Shown in pieces: positions 1-8,534 of a stretch of DNA of 64,000 nucleotides. Numbering within the stretch: the first letter of the stretch is position 1; each line of letters opens with the position of its first letter. Origin of the DNA: Halofilum ochraceum (GTDB lineage: Bacteria; Pseudomonadota; Gammaproteobacteria; XJ16; Halofilaceae); NCBI RefSeq assembly GCF_001614315.2, contig NZ_LVEG02000007.1, positions 1 to 64,000 of the forward strand. The letters run 5' to 3'. The notes below the pieces were generated by a model. That model was not told where the DNA came from. It saw only the letters and a list, made by a program, of their open reading frames with translations, and did no database searches. Position numbers and translations under genes: made by a program.

Positions 1-38
1 CCGGACTGTTCGTAGAGCGGTCCCTCGTAGAGGTCCAT
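1..38 (-). CDS. N-terminal fragment of an unidentified protein cut by the window edge
   Basis: An ATG at 38 opens a frame reading MDLYEGPLYEQS before the sequence ends. It lies 14 bases downstream of the argE-type stop codon on the same strand, so it is probably the next gene of the minus-strand cluster that holds the flavin monooxygenase, RidA, DUF1028 protein and M20 deacylase. Only twelve residues are visible and no family can be assigned. Confidence 0.4.
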   Translation of the reverse strand, partial: MDLYEGPLYEQS

Positions 39-52
39 TTCGGGTGGCCGGA

Positions 53-1264
53 TTACGCGAAGTCGGAGGCGGAGAGGCCGGCCTCGGCCAACCGTTGTTG
101 CGCTTCCGGCCCGGAGAGGGCGTCGATCAGCCGGTCCAGGAAGGCGCCGCAGCGGGCCAGCTGGTCGCGCGTCACGAACTCGTCGGGCTGGTGCCCTTGG
201 GCCATGCTTCCGGGACCGCAGACCAGCGCGGGAATACCCAGTTCGCGCTGGAAGAGGCCGCCCTCGGTGCCGTAGCCGATACGCTCCAGATTGCGGTCGT
301 CGAGCAGCGCCAGTACGTAGTCGACCAGCGCGTGATCGTCGGCCATCGACAGGCCCGGGTAGTCGTTGAGCCGCTCCAGGCGGATGCCGGCCTCGGCGTG
401 TGCCGCCCGCATCTCCGTTTCGAGCGAGGCGGCAACCTTCATCAGTTCGTCGAGCAGGTCCTCGGGATCCTCCTCCGGCACGTTCCGGATCTCGAAATCG
501 AGCCGGCAATCCTGCGGAACGATGTTGAGCACCGTGCCGCCCTGGACGGTGCCCACCTGCAGCGTGGTGTGGGGAATGGCGAAGCGCTCGTCGAACGGGC
601 CGCGGGCGGCCCTGGTCGCGGCCATGTCCTCCACCTTGCTGATCAGCCGCGCAGCGGCGTGGATGGCGTTGACGCCCTCGGGGGCCATGCCGGAGTGGCA
701 GGCCCGGCCGCGGATATGCAAGCGCGCGCCAAGTTTGCCCTTATGGGCCGTGGCCACCCGCATGGAGGTCGGTTCGCCGATCAGACAGGCGGCCGGACGG
801 ACCGGCTGCTCGGCGAGATCGGCGAGCAGGGTGCGCACACCCACGCAGCCGACTTCCTCGTCGTGGGAGAAGGCGATGTGCACGGGGACTGCAAGATCGG
901 CTTCTGCCAGCTTTGGCACGGCGGCCAGCACCGCGGCGAGAAAGCCCTTCATGTCGGCTGAGCCGCGTCCGTACAGCCGGTCGCCATCCGCGGTCAGCCG
1001 GAAGGGCTCGACGCGCCAGTTCTGGCCGGTGACCGGCACGGTGTCGGTGTGGCCCGAGAGCATCACGCCGGGGCGGTCTGATGGACCGATCGTGGCGTAG
1101 AGGTTCGCCTTTTCGCCGGTGGCATCGGGAACGCGTCGCGACGCTACGCCGTGCCGGGCCAGCCAGTCCTCGACGAAGGCGATCAGCTCCAGGTTCGAGC
1201 GATCGCTGGTGGTGTCGAACGCCAGCAGTTCGGCAAGCAGATCGACGGCGGTCTCTTCGGACAT
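53..1264 (-). CDS. argE: ArgE-type acetylornithine deacetylase (M20 metallopeptidase family)
   Basis: A 403-residue zinc hydrolase predicted to remove an N-acyl group from an amino acid; acetylornithine is the family reference substrate. Metal-site motifs are complete: SGHTDTVP (H72, D74), GRGSADMKG (D104), the catalytic/metal pair HDEE (E136, E137), GEPT (E164) and a C-terminal GHQPDEF histidine. The start used is the ATG at 1264 (MSEETAVDLL), because a longer frame would run into the upstream DUF1028 gene. It sits 19 bases after that gene's stop, and the context of RidA and DUF1028 suggests a catabolic deacylase rather than arginine biosynthesis; that is inference. A second ArgE-type gene lies at 27655-28830. 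Confidence 0.9.
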   Translation of the reverse strand: MSEETAVDLLAELLAFDTTSDRSNLELIAFVEDWLARHGVASRRVPDATGEKANLYATIGPSDRPGVMLSGHTDTVPVTGQNWRVEPFRLTADGDRLYGRGSADMKGFLAAVLAAVPKLAEADLAVPVHIAFSHDEEVGCVGVRTLLADLAEQPVRPAACLIGEPTSMRVATAHKGKLGARLHIRGRACHSGMAPEGVNAIHAAARLISKVEDMAATRAARGPFDERFAIPHTTLQVGTVQGGTVLNIVPQDCRLDFEIRNVPEEDPEDLLDELMKVAASLETEMRAAHAEAGIRLERLNDYPGLSMADDHALVDYVLALLDDRNLERIGYGTEGGLFQRELGIPALVCGPGSMAQGHQPDEFVTRDQLARCGAFLDRLIDALSGPEAQQRLAEAGLSASDFA

Positions 1265-1283
1265 GGGAACTCCCGATTTCCAG

Positions 1284-1958
1284 TCAGCGCTCATCCCCCG
1301 GTACGCCGTAGGACGGCGACTCGTCCGGGCGCACGGCGCGGAGCACATAAGTATCGCGCTGCGGCCGATAGTGGTCCCATATCATGCGCAGTTCAGTGAG
1401 CGGCGCGATGTGCCAGTCGACACGCAGGTCCACGACCGGCCAGCTCGCCTGGTCGGTTACCTTGAGCCCCGCGGAGTAGACCGGTCCCATCTCGCCGCCG
1501 GCGGCCAGGCCGGCGTCCATGGCCGCCAGCAGCCGCTCGGCGAGTTCGCCGTCATGGGACTCGAAGGCCGCGATCATGGCATCGATCACGCCGGTTTCGG
1601 CGAGCATATTGCCCCCCGCGACGCAGTCCCGGCCCTGGCGGGTCGCATGCACGCCCAGCGTCTCGGCGCCGCTGTGCATGGCGCTGCGGCCGTCGCCGTC
1701 GAGCACGATGAGCTGGCGCCATTCCGGGTATGCCTCATGCTCGCGGAGCGTTGTCAGCACGCGCTCGGCGTCCAGGCCCTGCTCGAGGAGCCGCACACCC
1801 ATTTGGCCGAGTTCGGGGTTGGTCACGTTCTGGGTCAGCACTGCCCCCTTGCCAGGGGCGATGAAGGGGCAGCGGCTGGCCACGCAGATGCTCGACGAGC
1901 TGATCGCGGTGCCGAACTGGCCGGTCTCCCGGCAGAAGCCGGCTACGGAAAAAGTCAT
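1284..1958 (-). CDS. DUF1028 family protein (Ntn-hydrolase-like)
   Basis: A 224-residue protein starting MTFSVAGFCRETGQFGTAIS, the typical opening of the DUF1028 family, followed by the conserved middle with GGNML and repeated Ala/Gly-rich helices. The family is thought to have an N-terminal-nucleophile hydrolase fold, but its substrates are not established. The ATG at 1958 overlaps the end of the ridA-like gene by four bases (ATGA), which indicates translational coupling. The neighbours (RidA upstream, M20 deacylase downstream) point to amide or imine chemistry on an amino-acid derivative; this is inference from context. Confidence 0.85.
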   Translation of the reverse strand: MTFSVAGFCRETGQFGTAISSSSICVASRCPFIAPGKGAVLTQNVTNPELGQMGVRLLEQGLDAERVLTTLREHEAYPEWRQLIVLDGDGRSAMHSGAETLGVHATRQGRDCVAGGNMLAETGVIDAMIAAFESHDGELAERLLAAMDAGLAAGGEMGPVYSAGLKVTDQASWPVVDLRVDWHIAPLTELRMIWDHYRPQRDTYVLRAVRPDESPSYGVPGDER

Positions 1959-2380
1959 GGGCTTGCCTCCTCGTCGGGGATCACCGCGATCACATCGATC
2001 TCCATGAGCCACTCCGGCTGTGCCAGTCCCGCCACCACCAGCCCGGTGGAGATCGGATACACGCCCCGCAGCCACTGGCCCACTTCCTGGTACACGGGCT
2101 CGCGAAAACGTGGATCGGTGATGTAGGTCGTCGTTTTGACGATGTGACTGAGCTCGGAACCGGCTTCCGCGAGCAGCTGTTTGACGTTCTTCATCGCCTG
2201 TTCGGCCTGGGCGCGCGGATCGCCAAGACCCACGAGGTTGCCCTCGAAGTCGGTCCCGACCTGGCCGCGGACGTAGACGGTGTTGCCGGCGCGCACCGCC
2301 TGACAGAGATCGTTGTCCAGGGACTGGTTCGGGTACGTTTCCTTCGTATTGAACATGCGGATTCGGGTATGCGTAGGCAT
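1955..2380 (-). CDS. RidA/YjgF family enamine/imine deaminase
   Basis: A 141-residue RidA-fold protein. RidA proteins hydrolyse reactive 2-enamine or 2-imine intermediates released by PLP enzymes or amine oxidation. The fold signature is visible in the N-terminal VRAGNTVYVRGQVG stretch, the QAEQAMKNVKQLL helix and the SHIVKTTTYIT strand. The C-terminus reads WLMEIDVIAVIP, where the classical RidA motif has an Arg-x-x-(V/I)E-(I/V)-(D/E); the usual binding Arg is not obvious, so this may be a non-archetypal Rid subfamily. The start is the ATG at 2380 with GAGAG upstream; the codon before it (TTG at 2383) is less likely. It overlaps the downstream DUF1028 gene by 4 bp. Confidence 0.88.
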   Translation of the reverse strand: MPTHTRIRMFNTKETYPNQSLDNDLCQAVRAGNTVYVRGQVGTDFEGNLVGLGDPRAQAEQAMKNVKQLLAEAGSELSHIVKTTTYITDPRFREPVYQEVGQWLRGVYPISTGLVVAGLAQPEWLMEIDVIAVIPDEEASP

Positions 2381-2434
2381 CAATGGGCTCTCATCATGCT
2401 GGCGTTTCGCGCTGATCGGTCACCGTGCCTGTCG

Positions 2435-3739
2435 TCAGGCCGGGCGCCTCGATTCGCCCATGTTCCGGCGTTTGCGGTCACGATCATGGACGAGGTACTT
2501 GCGTTGTTTGCCGATGTGGTCGGCGATATGTTTCGCGTCATGCCACACGCCCCAGATGAAGCTGGAACTGCGGTTCGATAACCATGGCAGGCCCAGGAAA
2601 TAGATGCCCGGGTCGTTTGCGATACCGCGCCGGTGGTGGGGCTTACCGTCGTTGTCCAGACCATTGCCGTTCAGCCAACCGAAGTCGACCTCGAACCCGG
2701 TGGCCCAGATGATCGAACGGACGCCGGCCGCCGCCAGGTCGAGTTCCTCAACGGGCCGCGTGACGCATTCCGGATCCGGCGGAATCCTGCGGGCTTCCGG
2801 CTCCTCCGGCAGGTCGAGGCCGTTGCGGGCGGCGTAGTCGTCGGCCGCATCCAGCAGCGAGAGATAATTCGCGTCGCCGGCGGCGATGTTGTCCGCCAGA
2901 TCCGGCTCGAAGGTAGCCATGCCGTCATGGAATGCCTTCGTGCGGCCGACGAGCGTCATGCCACCATGGGCCAGCGTGCGGAAGTCGACGGTCCGGCCGC
3001 CATGCGCCCCGCTCACGGCGATGGTGACGTGTTCCGTGCCGGGCTTCATGGCCTCGGCTTCCCACTCGCCGAGCACGCCGAGCCACCAGGTGAAGTCGCG
3101 GTTGCGATAGGCGCGTGGCGGGCGGTGGTGGGGGCCAACCGAGAGATACACCTTCCGGCCGGCGCGCTGCAGGTCATCCGCGATCTGTGCCCCGGACGAC
3201 CCGGCGCCGACCACCAGAACCGCCCCCTCGGGCAATTGTCCGGCATTGCGGTATTCGGCGGAGTGGATCTGCGTAATGTCTTTGTCCGCAGGCGCGATCG
3301 GCGGGATGACCGGGTTCTGGAAAGGTCCGGTCGCCGCGACCACCCGATGGGCCTCGAGAATGCCCTCGGATGTCTCGATCGTGAAGCCCGGGCGGTCGGC
3401 GTTGCGCTCCACCTTTTTGACTTCCACGCCGGCTCGGATCGGGGCATGGAACTTCTCCGCATAGGCCTCGAAGTAATCCGCGACGCGTTCTTTGCCCGGA
3501 AACGCGTCGGGGTCGATCCCGTCGAATTCCAGACCGGGAAATCGATCGTGCCAGGCGGGCCCATTGGCGACCAGGGAATCCCATCGCGCCGTGCGCCAGC
3601 GCTCGGCGATGCGATCGCGCTCCAGCACCAGGTGGGGTACGCCGAGGCCGCTCAGATGTTCACTCATCGCGATGCCGGCCTGACCACCGCCGACTACCAG
3701 CGTATCGATTTCACTGCTTGAACGCGCCGTCGGGGGCAT
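2435..3739 (-). CDS. Flavin-containing monooxygenase-like NAD(P)/FAD oxidoreductase
   Basis: A 434-residue protein of the group A/YUCCA-like flavin monooxygenase type. It has an N-terminal FAD-binding Rossmann motif GGGQAG (residues 17-22), a second NADPH-binding motif VVGAGSSG in the middle and the ATG-containing signature IIWATGFEVDFGWL near the C-terminus. Such enzymes N-, S- or C-oxygenate small nucleophilic substrates such as amines. The ATG at 3739 follows GGAGA at a good distance. The gene is 54 bases upstream of the RidA gene on the same strand and is likely the first gene of that operon. Its substrate cannot be read from sequence. Confidence 0.88.
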   Translation of the reverse strand: MPPTARSSSEIDTLVVGGGQAGIAMSEHLSGLGVPHLVLERDRIAERWRTARWDSLVANGPAWHDRFPGLEFDGIDPDAFPGKERVADYFEAYAEKFHAPIRAGVEVKKVERNADRPGFTIETSEGILEAHRVVAATGPFQNPVIPPIAPADKDITQIHSAEYRNAGQLPEGAVLVVGAGSSGAQIADDLQRAGRKVYLSVGPHHRPPRAYRNRDFTWWLGVLGEWEAEAMKPGTEHVTIAVSGAHGGRTVDFRTLAHGGMTLVGRTKAFHDGMATFEPDLADNIAAGDANYLSLLDAADDYAARNGLDLPEEPEARRIPPDPECVTRPVEELDLAAAGVRSIIWATGFEVDFGWLNGNGLDNDGKPHHRRGIANDPGIYFLGLPWLSNRSSSFIWGVWHDAKHIADHIGKQRKYLVHDRDRKRRNMGESRRPA

Positions 3740-3988
3740 CGGTTTGTCTCCGTGTGGTCTTGTTATTACCCACATTACGGAATTGATCTGATTAATTAAA
3801 ATATATTTATATGGTCACTTGGATCAATAAAAACGATTCAAACACCGCGGGCGTCGCAGGTTGGGTTGACGCAGGAAACCCGACGGGCACGGTCGCAGGC
3901 TCCTGATCCGTTCCAATCGATCCAGTGGGTGCCCGCACTGTGCGCGGAACAAGCGTGGCGACGACTGGTACGGACGTCAGGCTTGCAC
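3740..3988. promoter_or_regulatory. AT-rich intergenic control region upstream of the monooxygenase gene
   Basis: The stretch 3779-3835 is strongly AT-rich against the GC-rich background and contains the palindrome TTAATTAA (3792-3799). The seven-base arms ATTGATC (3782-3788) and GATCAAT (3822-3828) form an inverted repeat around it. It directly precedes the minus-strand FMO-RidA-DUF1028-M20 set and is the natural place for its promoter and an operator. The remainder, to 3988, shows nothing else I can support. Confidence 0.4.
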
Positions 3989-4576
3989 TCAGCCGAAGAA
4001 GTTCAACAGCAGCCAGTGGGTCGGGAGATACACGCCAACCGGCAGGGCGACCATCAACAGGGCAAGATAGGCCAACGGGTGCATCGCGGTCTGGCATACC
4101 CCCTCGCCACCGGGTCCATGCACCCAGTTGATGTTTTTATATGGGTTGGTGAGCATCCAGGTCAGCGGCAGTACCACCCAGTTGATTACCGTCATGACGG
4201 GCAGCGCGCGCGGATCGTAGCCCAGTGTCCACACGAGCCATAGCAGGATCAGGGGCATCGGGATGTGGAACAGCGAGATGAGCTTCAGGTGGAGCGGGCG
4301 CTCCGGCTCGAACATGTAATCGACGATGCCGGTAATCCGCACACCGATCAGCAGGCGGCTGACGAGGCTGACGTTCCACAGGAGTTCCGGCAGCAGGATA
4401 CCGACGAGCATCGTGCTGGCCAGCAGGCCACTCTCCAGCCAGAGGGCCGGGATGGTGCCGATCAGTGCAATATCGGAGAACCACAGATAGTTGGCCGGAC
4501 CGTATCGGACCCAATAGATCACGAGGATCCCGAGCGTCACGGCGGTCCAGGCCAAGCTGAACCAGAATGGGATCAC
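3989..4576 (-). CDS. Unknown polytopic membrane protein
   Basis: A 195-residue hydrophobic protein with about five to six predicted membrane spans, not assignable to a transporter family by eye. Notable conserved-looking elements are LLIGVRITGIVDYMFEPERP in the middle and NPYKNINWVHGPGGEG between the last spans. I chose the GTG at 4576 (VIPFWFSLAW), which begins directly before the first membrane span; the upstream part of the open frame is Arg-rich and overlaps a hairpin, so it looks non-coding. The gene is transcribed away from the M42 peptidase gene and separated from it by a strong stem-loop. Function unknown. Confidence 0.65.
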   Translation of the reverse strand: MIPFWFSLAWTAVTLGILVIYWVRYGPANYLWFSDIALIGTIPALWLESGLLASTMLVGILLPELLWNVSLVSRLLIGVRITGIVDYMFEPERPLHLKLISLFHIPMPLILLWLVWTLGYDPRALPVMTVINWVVLPLTWMLTNPYKNINWVHGPGGEGVCQTAMHPLAYLALLMVALPVGVYLPTHWLLLNFFG

Positions 4577-4660
4577 GATACGTTCAGTTCGTGTGTCGAA
4601 CCGGATACGGGAGTGGCATCTGCCCTCCGAAACCTCACCCGGGCAAGCGCGCGATCGGGT

Positions 4661-4714
4661 GCCGGGACGGTGTACCGTGCCGGGGAGGTCCCGGGCACGG
4701 TAAGCGGTCCCGGC
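4661..4714 (-). terminator. Nested inverted repeat downstream of the M42 peptidase gene
   Basis: Outer arms GCCGGGAC (4661-4668) and GTCCCGGC (4707-4714) enclose inner arms TACCGTGCC (4673-4681) and GGCACGGTA (4694-4702), which extend by a GGG/CCC pair with one bulge. It begins 14 bases after the M42 stop on the minus strand, as expected of a terminator. No clear T tract follows, so it could also be an mRNA-stabilising or REP-like structure. Confidence 0.5.
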
Positions 4715-4727
4715 ATGCACTCATGCG

Positions 4728-5981
4728 TTACCCCTTGGTGTCCGCATCGGGTTTGGCGGAACCCTGGTGTGTCAGCGGAGTCGCCTGATCCAGGCGCGGG
4801 TGATTGTCCCGGAATGCCTGGTGCGGATCGGGCAGGGCGTCCAGCGCCTGGATCGTGCCCGCAAGCACGTGCGCGGCGGCCAGGACATCGCGTGTGTTCC
4901 CGGTTTCGGAGATGGTGTGCATGTTCCGGATCGGGAAGCCGATGGAGGTGGCGGCGCAGTCGACACTGGCGAGCACGCCGGCCATGCCGTCGGTGCCAGT
5001 GTCCACCCCGGCCACGTCACGCTGCATGGGGATGCCCTGCTCATGGGCCGTGGTCTCGATGATGCGGTTGAGCTGCTCGCTGGCGATGGAGCCGACGCAC
5101 ATGGTGAAGCCCTTGCCCATCTCCAGTGGGGGCAGGCGGCGGTCGCCCACGCCGGGCGCGGCGGTGTAGTCGTGGTTCACATCCACGCCGATGAGCACAT
5201 CGGGCTCGAGTTCGCCCGCGAACACGCGGCTGCCCATGCGGCCGATCTCCTCATAGCTCGCGATGGCGAACAGGATCCGGATCTGTTCGGTCCCGCCGCG
5301 CTCGGCGATCAGGCGTGCCACTTCGGCGGTGGTGAAGCACCCGAGGCCATTATCCAGGTAGGCACCGTAGAACGTGTCCGGACTGAATCCGCGCCGGATC
5401 GGACGGTTCAGGATGATGCTGTCGCCCGGGCGCACACCGAGATTCTCGACCTGCTGCTTCTTGTTCTCGCCGTGGATCTGCAGCTCGAGGTAGAGCTGTT
5501 CCTTCTTGACGCCCTTGTCGCCCGTGCGCACGGCGTTGTCCGCGAAATGGATGGCGCCCAGCGCCTCCACCGTGCCGCCCTCGATGACGCGATAGTTGCC
5601 CGGGTTGGACGGATCCTCGCTGAACAGCTTGACCTCGTGGCCGATGAGCGTGGTCGGCAGGAACGAGTCGCTGTTGATCCAGATCTTGCCGTCGTCGCCG
5701 ATCGAGCGGACCTGCATGCGGATCTTGTCGGCGTGGCCGATGAGCATGACCTTGAACAGGTCGTCCCGCCCCGGATGCGTATCCATCACGATGCCCGCGT
5801 GGCCCCGGAACTGGTGGACGTGCCAGTCGGACGGCACGTGGCGCTCCAGCCAGGGCTTGAGCACGCCATACGTCATGGCGCCCTCGATCCCGACCGGGCT
5901 CGGGGCCGCCAGGATGTCGCGCATGAATCCGAACTGTTCGTCCGGCATGGGCTGGTTCCAGGGCTGATCGGTTGCACTCAT
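4728..5981 (-). CDS. M42 family metallopeptidase (glutamyl aminopeptidase-like)
   Basis: A 417-residue cytoplasmic aminopeptidase of the M42 clan, normally a dodecameric enzyme with two metal ions per subunit. Visible ligand motifs are GHADKI (first His), AYLDNGLG (bridging Asp), YEEIGRMG (catalytic Glu and metal Glu), GVDVNHD (Asp) and RNMHTISE (last His). The segment between GHADKI and the LDNG motif corresponds to the inserted PDZ-like dimerisation domain of the family. The ATG at 5981 (MSATDQ) is preceded by GGAG. It is longer than many M42 enzymes (about 350 residues), mostly at the two ends. It is divergent from the L,D-transpeptidase gene. Confidence 0.88.
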   Translation of the reverse strand: MSATDQPWNQPMPDEQFGFMRDILAAPSPVGIEGAMTYGVLKPWLERHVPSDWHVHQFRGHAGIVMDTHPGRDDLFKVMLIGHADKIRMQVRSIGDDGKIWINSDSFLPTTLIGHEVKLFSEDPSNPGNYRVIEGGTVEALGAIHFADNAVRTGDKGVKKEQLYLELQIHGENKKQQVENLGVRPGDSIILNRPIRRGFSPDTFYGAYLDNGLGCFTTAEVARLIAERGGTEQIRILFAIASYEEIGRMGSRVFAGELEPDVLIGVDVNHDYTAAPGVGDRRLPPLEMGKGFTMCVGSIASEQLNRIIETTAHEQGIPMQRDVAGVDTGTDGMAGVLASVDCAATSIGFPIRNMHTISETGNTRDVLAAAHVLAGTIQALDALPDPHQAFRDNHPRLDQATPLTHQGSAKPDADTKG

Positions 5982-6164
5982 GGGGTGGTCTGACTCCAGT
6001 TGCGGTCGGGTAATCCCACAGTCTGACACGATCCGCACCCGTATGGCATGTAGGGCCGGGGCGTACTTCGGGATGGGTCAATGAAAGCGGCCTGTTGCTC
6101 GGTTATCCTCAACCTGAATCGGCCGTCGGCCGAGTCTCGTGCAAAGGGGACTATCCTGATATCC

Positions 6165-7712
6165 ATGAATGCCCGCCGGAACGCGGCTGCGCTTGTCCTG
6201 GCGTTTGCAACCATCGTACCGGGTCTGTCCGGCGCCGCTGCTGCTGACGATGAGCGGCGCGGCTGGGGGGATCCGTGTCGCGACGGGAACGACGCGCGTT
6301 CGTCCGCCATTTATCGACTGTATGAGCGACGCGACCAGGCACCCGTCTGGCTCACGCGTGACGGTCGGACGCCTTCCGGCTACCAGCTCGTGCGCCTGCT
6401 GCGGACGGCTGAAGAAGGGGTCATGACCGATTGTCTGGCGCGGGCGCTCACTGAGCCCGACGGCCCGTACTCGCGCGGTGCGCTCGATGTCATGCTTACC
6501 GATGCCTGGCTGGAACTCCATGTCCGTCGCGCCGGCGGTCAAGGGGATCTGGAGGACCGGCTTGCGCCGCTGCTGCCCGGCGAACGGGAACGCCGGCAGC
6601 GCCATCTCCAGCGGCTCGCGGAGAGCGGCACCGGAGCGGATCAGTCGCCGGGCGCGGATGCCGGTGCCCGCATGGCGGCCGCGCTGGAACGCTATCGCCG
6701 GATCGCCGACCAGGGTGGCTGGCCGGAAGTGGGGCCGGGAACGCCGCTTAACCCCGGCGACAGCGACCCCAGAGTTCCCTCCCTGCGCGAACGCCTTGCG
6801 GCAACGGGCGATCTCGAAACCGGGGGGCGCGGCGGCGATGGGAATCGGTATGCCGGCCGGCTGGTGGAGGCGGTCATCGGCTTCCAGCAACGCCACGGTC
6901 TGGCACCGGATGGCGTGGTCGGAGAGGCGACCCGGAAGGCCCTTGACGTACCCGCTCGCCAGCGGGTGGCACTGATGGAGATCAATCTGCGCCGGATCGA
7001 GGCGCGCGCGATCGACGACGACGCCCCCGTCGTCCGCGTCAATATTCCGGACTTCCGGGTGACGCTGCACGAAAAAGGCCGGGTCACTTTCAGCACGCGC
7101 GCCATCGTGGGTCGCCCCGAGCATCAGACCCCGCAGATGAAGGCCCGGATCACCGCCCTGACACTCAATCCCGCCTGGTATGTGCCGCGGACGGTGCTGC
7201 GCGACGACCTGGCGCCACGCTTCGCGAGAGACAATGGCTACGCGGAACGCCACGGCTTCCACGCCGCGAACAGTGATCGTCCGCTCGATGCGTTCGACTG
7301 GAGCGGGGCGCCGATGGTGCCGGTGCGCCAGGCGCCGGGCCCGACCAACGCGCTGGGTCGGATCAAGTTCGAGATGCCCAATCGACAGGCGATCTACCTC
7401 CACGATACGCCTTCCAGACACCTGTTCGAATCGCGTCGGCGCGCATTCAGTGCCGGCTGCGTCCGCGTCGAGGAACCGATGGAGCTCGCGGCGCGACTGA
7501 CCGGGGTGGATGCCGACCGGCTCGAGGATATGGCGGGCGACGGTGAGACCCGGACGCTTCGACTCGGCTGGCGGATCCCGGTGCAGCTGGTCTATTTCAC
7601 CGCCTGGGTCGATGAGAGCGGTCGCGTGCAGTTTCGGCCCGACATCTATGGACGGGATGATCTTCCTGCGGATCCGTCTGCTGATCGCCTGGATGCCGGT
7701 ACCGGGACGTGA
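6165..7712 (+). CDS. YcbB/LdtD-type L,D-transpeptidase
   Basis: A 515-residue periplasmic enzyme predicted to form 3-3 meso-diaminopimelate cross-links in peptidoglycan or to attach proteins to it. An N-terminal signal peptide follows the ATG at 6165 (MNARRNAAALVLAFATIVPG). A peptidoglycan-binding domain (RYAGRLVEAVIGFQQRHGL) precedes a YkuD domain with YLHDTPSRHLF and the catalytic cysteine in FSAGCVRVEEP. The form SxGCVRV matches YcbB-type enzymes rather than the shorter SHGC(I/V)R enzymes. A GGGGA sequence lies 16 bases upstream of the ATG, so initiation is probably modest. It is transcribed alone. Confidence 0.9.
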   Translation: MNARRNAAALVLAFATIVPGLSGAAAADDERRGWGDPCRDGNDARSSAIYRLYERRDQAPVWLTRDGRTPSGYQLVRLLRTAEEGVMTDCLARALTEPDGPYSRGALDVMLTDAWLELHVRRAGGQGDLEDRLAPLLPGERERRQRHLQRLAESGTGADQSPGADAGARMAAALERYRRIADQGGWPEVGPGTPLNPGDSDPRVPSLRERLAATGDLETGGRGGDGNRYAGRLVEAVIGFQQRHGLAPDGVVGEATRKALDVPARQRVALMEINLRRIEARAIDDDAPVVRVNIPDFRVTLHEKGRVTFSTRAIVGRPEHQTPQMKARITALTLNPAWYVPRTVLRDDLAPRFARDNGYAERHGFHAANSDRPLDAFDWSGAPMVPVRQAPGPTNALGRIKFEMPNRQAIYLHDTPSRHLFESRRRAFSAGCVRVEEPMELAARLTGVDADRLEDMAGDGETRTLRLGWRIPVQLVYFTAWVDESGRVQFRPDIYGRDDLPADPSADRLDAGTGT

Positions 7713-7749
7713 GTGCCCGGCGGGCGCGCCGCGGCCACCGATCGCGACA

Positions 7750-8508
7750 TCAGTGCGCGGATCGCCCGGCGGCCAATTCGCGCTCCGCCGCACCGACAAT
7801 GCGGCCGGCGTGCCCGTTCTGAACCAGGACAACAACACCGTCCCGCTCGTTCAGTTCAGACTCCGCCGCGTCGAGCGCGATACGGATCTCTTCACCGTGC
7901 CATGTACCGATACGCCGCATGCTGCGTACGACGTGGTGGTTGATCAGTTCCCGTCCCGCATTTTCGCCGTTGTCGACGATCGTGGTGTGGCGATCGTCAT
8001 AAGCCATCAGCCAGACCGTCGCCGGTTGCTCGGGTGGCGACTGCCGCATCGACGGCAGGTGCACGTACTCCGGTGATTCGCCCGTGATGCGCGGGTGCAG
8101 GCTTGCCGGCCCGGTTCGGGCTCGCTCGATCGCGGCCTCCACCCGCTCGGCAACGTGACCGACGACGGCGTAGCGGCCGTCGACGACGATCTGCGGCGTA
8201 TAGACGCCGGTGGTGTATGGGTTGTCGTCTTCAAGCCCTTCGGCGTAGGCGCGCTGGCGGTCGCTGAAGCGTGCTTTGGCAAAAGGATCCTTCCACCCGA
8301 GTCGATCCCAGTAATCGACGTGCAGCGAGAGCGCAATGACGGACTCGCGATCCGCGAGTCGTCCGAGTAGTTCATCGGCAGGCGGACAGCTCGAACAGCC
8401 CTGAGACGTGAAGAGTTCCACGACGACTGGGCTCGCCTTTCTGGAGGTATCGGTGGCCGACAGCGTCGCCAGTGGCAGCAGGAGCAGCAACGCAAGATGA
8501 TGTCGCAT
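7750..8508 (-). CDS. DUF1223 thioredoxin-like secreted protein
   Basis: A 252-residue protein with a short hydrophobic signal peptide (residues 1-18) and a thioredoxin-like fold. A CxxC motif sits in TSQGCSSCPPADELL (C38, C41), and TPQIVVDGR supplies the usual cis-proline region. This is the DUF1223 family, whose role is not established; the motif implies a periplasmic thiol-disulfide function. It starts 26 bases downstream of the ABC transporter ATPase gene on the same strand and may be the last gene of that operon. Confidence 0.87.
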   Translation of the reverse strand: MRHHLALLLLLPLATLSATDTSRKASPVVVELFTSQGCSSCPPADELLGRLADRESVIALSLHVDYWDRLGWKDPFAKARFSDRQRAYAEGLEDDNPYTTGVYTPQIVVDGRYAVVGHVAERVEAAIERARTGPASLHPRITGESPEYVHLPSMRQSPPEQPATVWLMAYDDRHTTIVDNGENAGRELINHHVVRSMRRIGTWHGEEIRIALDAAESELNERDGVVVLVQNGHAGRIVGAAERELAAGRSAH

Positions 8509-8534
8509 ACGCCTGCCTCTGTCGGACCGGGTGA

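Noticed and set aside
7410-7500. Loss of the catalytic histidine in the L,D-transpeptidase motif
   Set aside because: SxGCVRV without His is the normal form in YcbB-type enzymes, so this is not a defect.
6078-7838. Long minus-strand open frame opposite the L,D-transpeptidase
   Set aside because: The plus strand has signal peptide, peptidoglycan-binding and YkuD motifs; the reverse frame has none.
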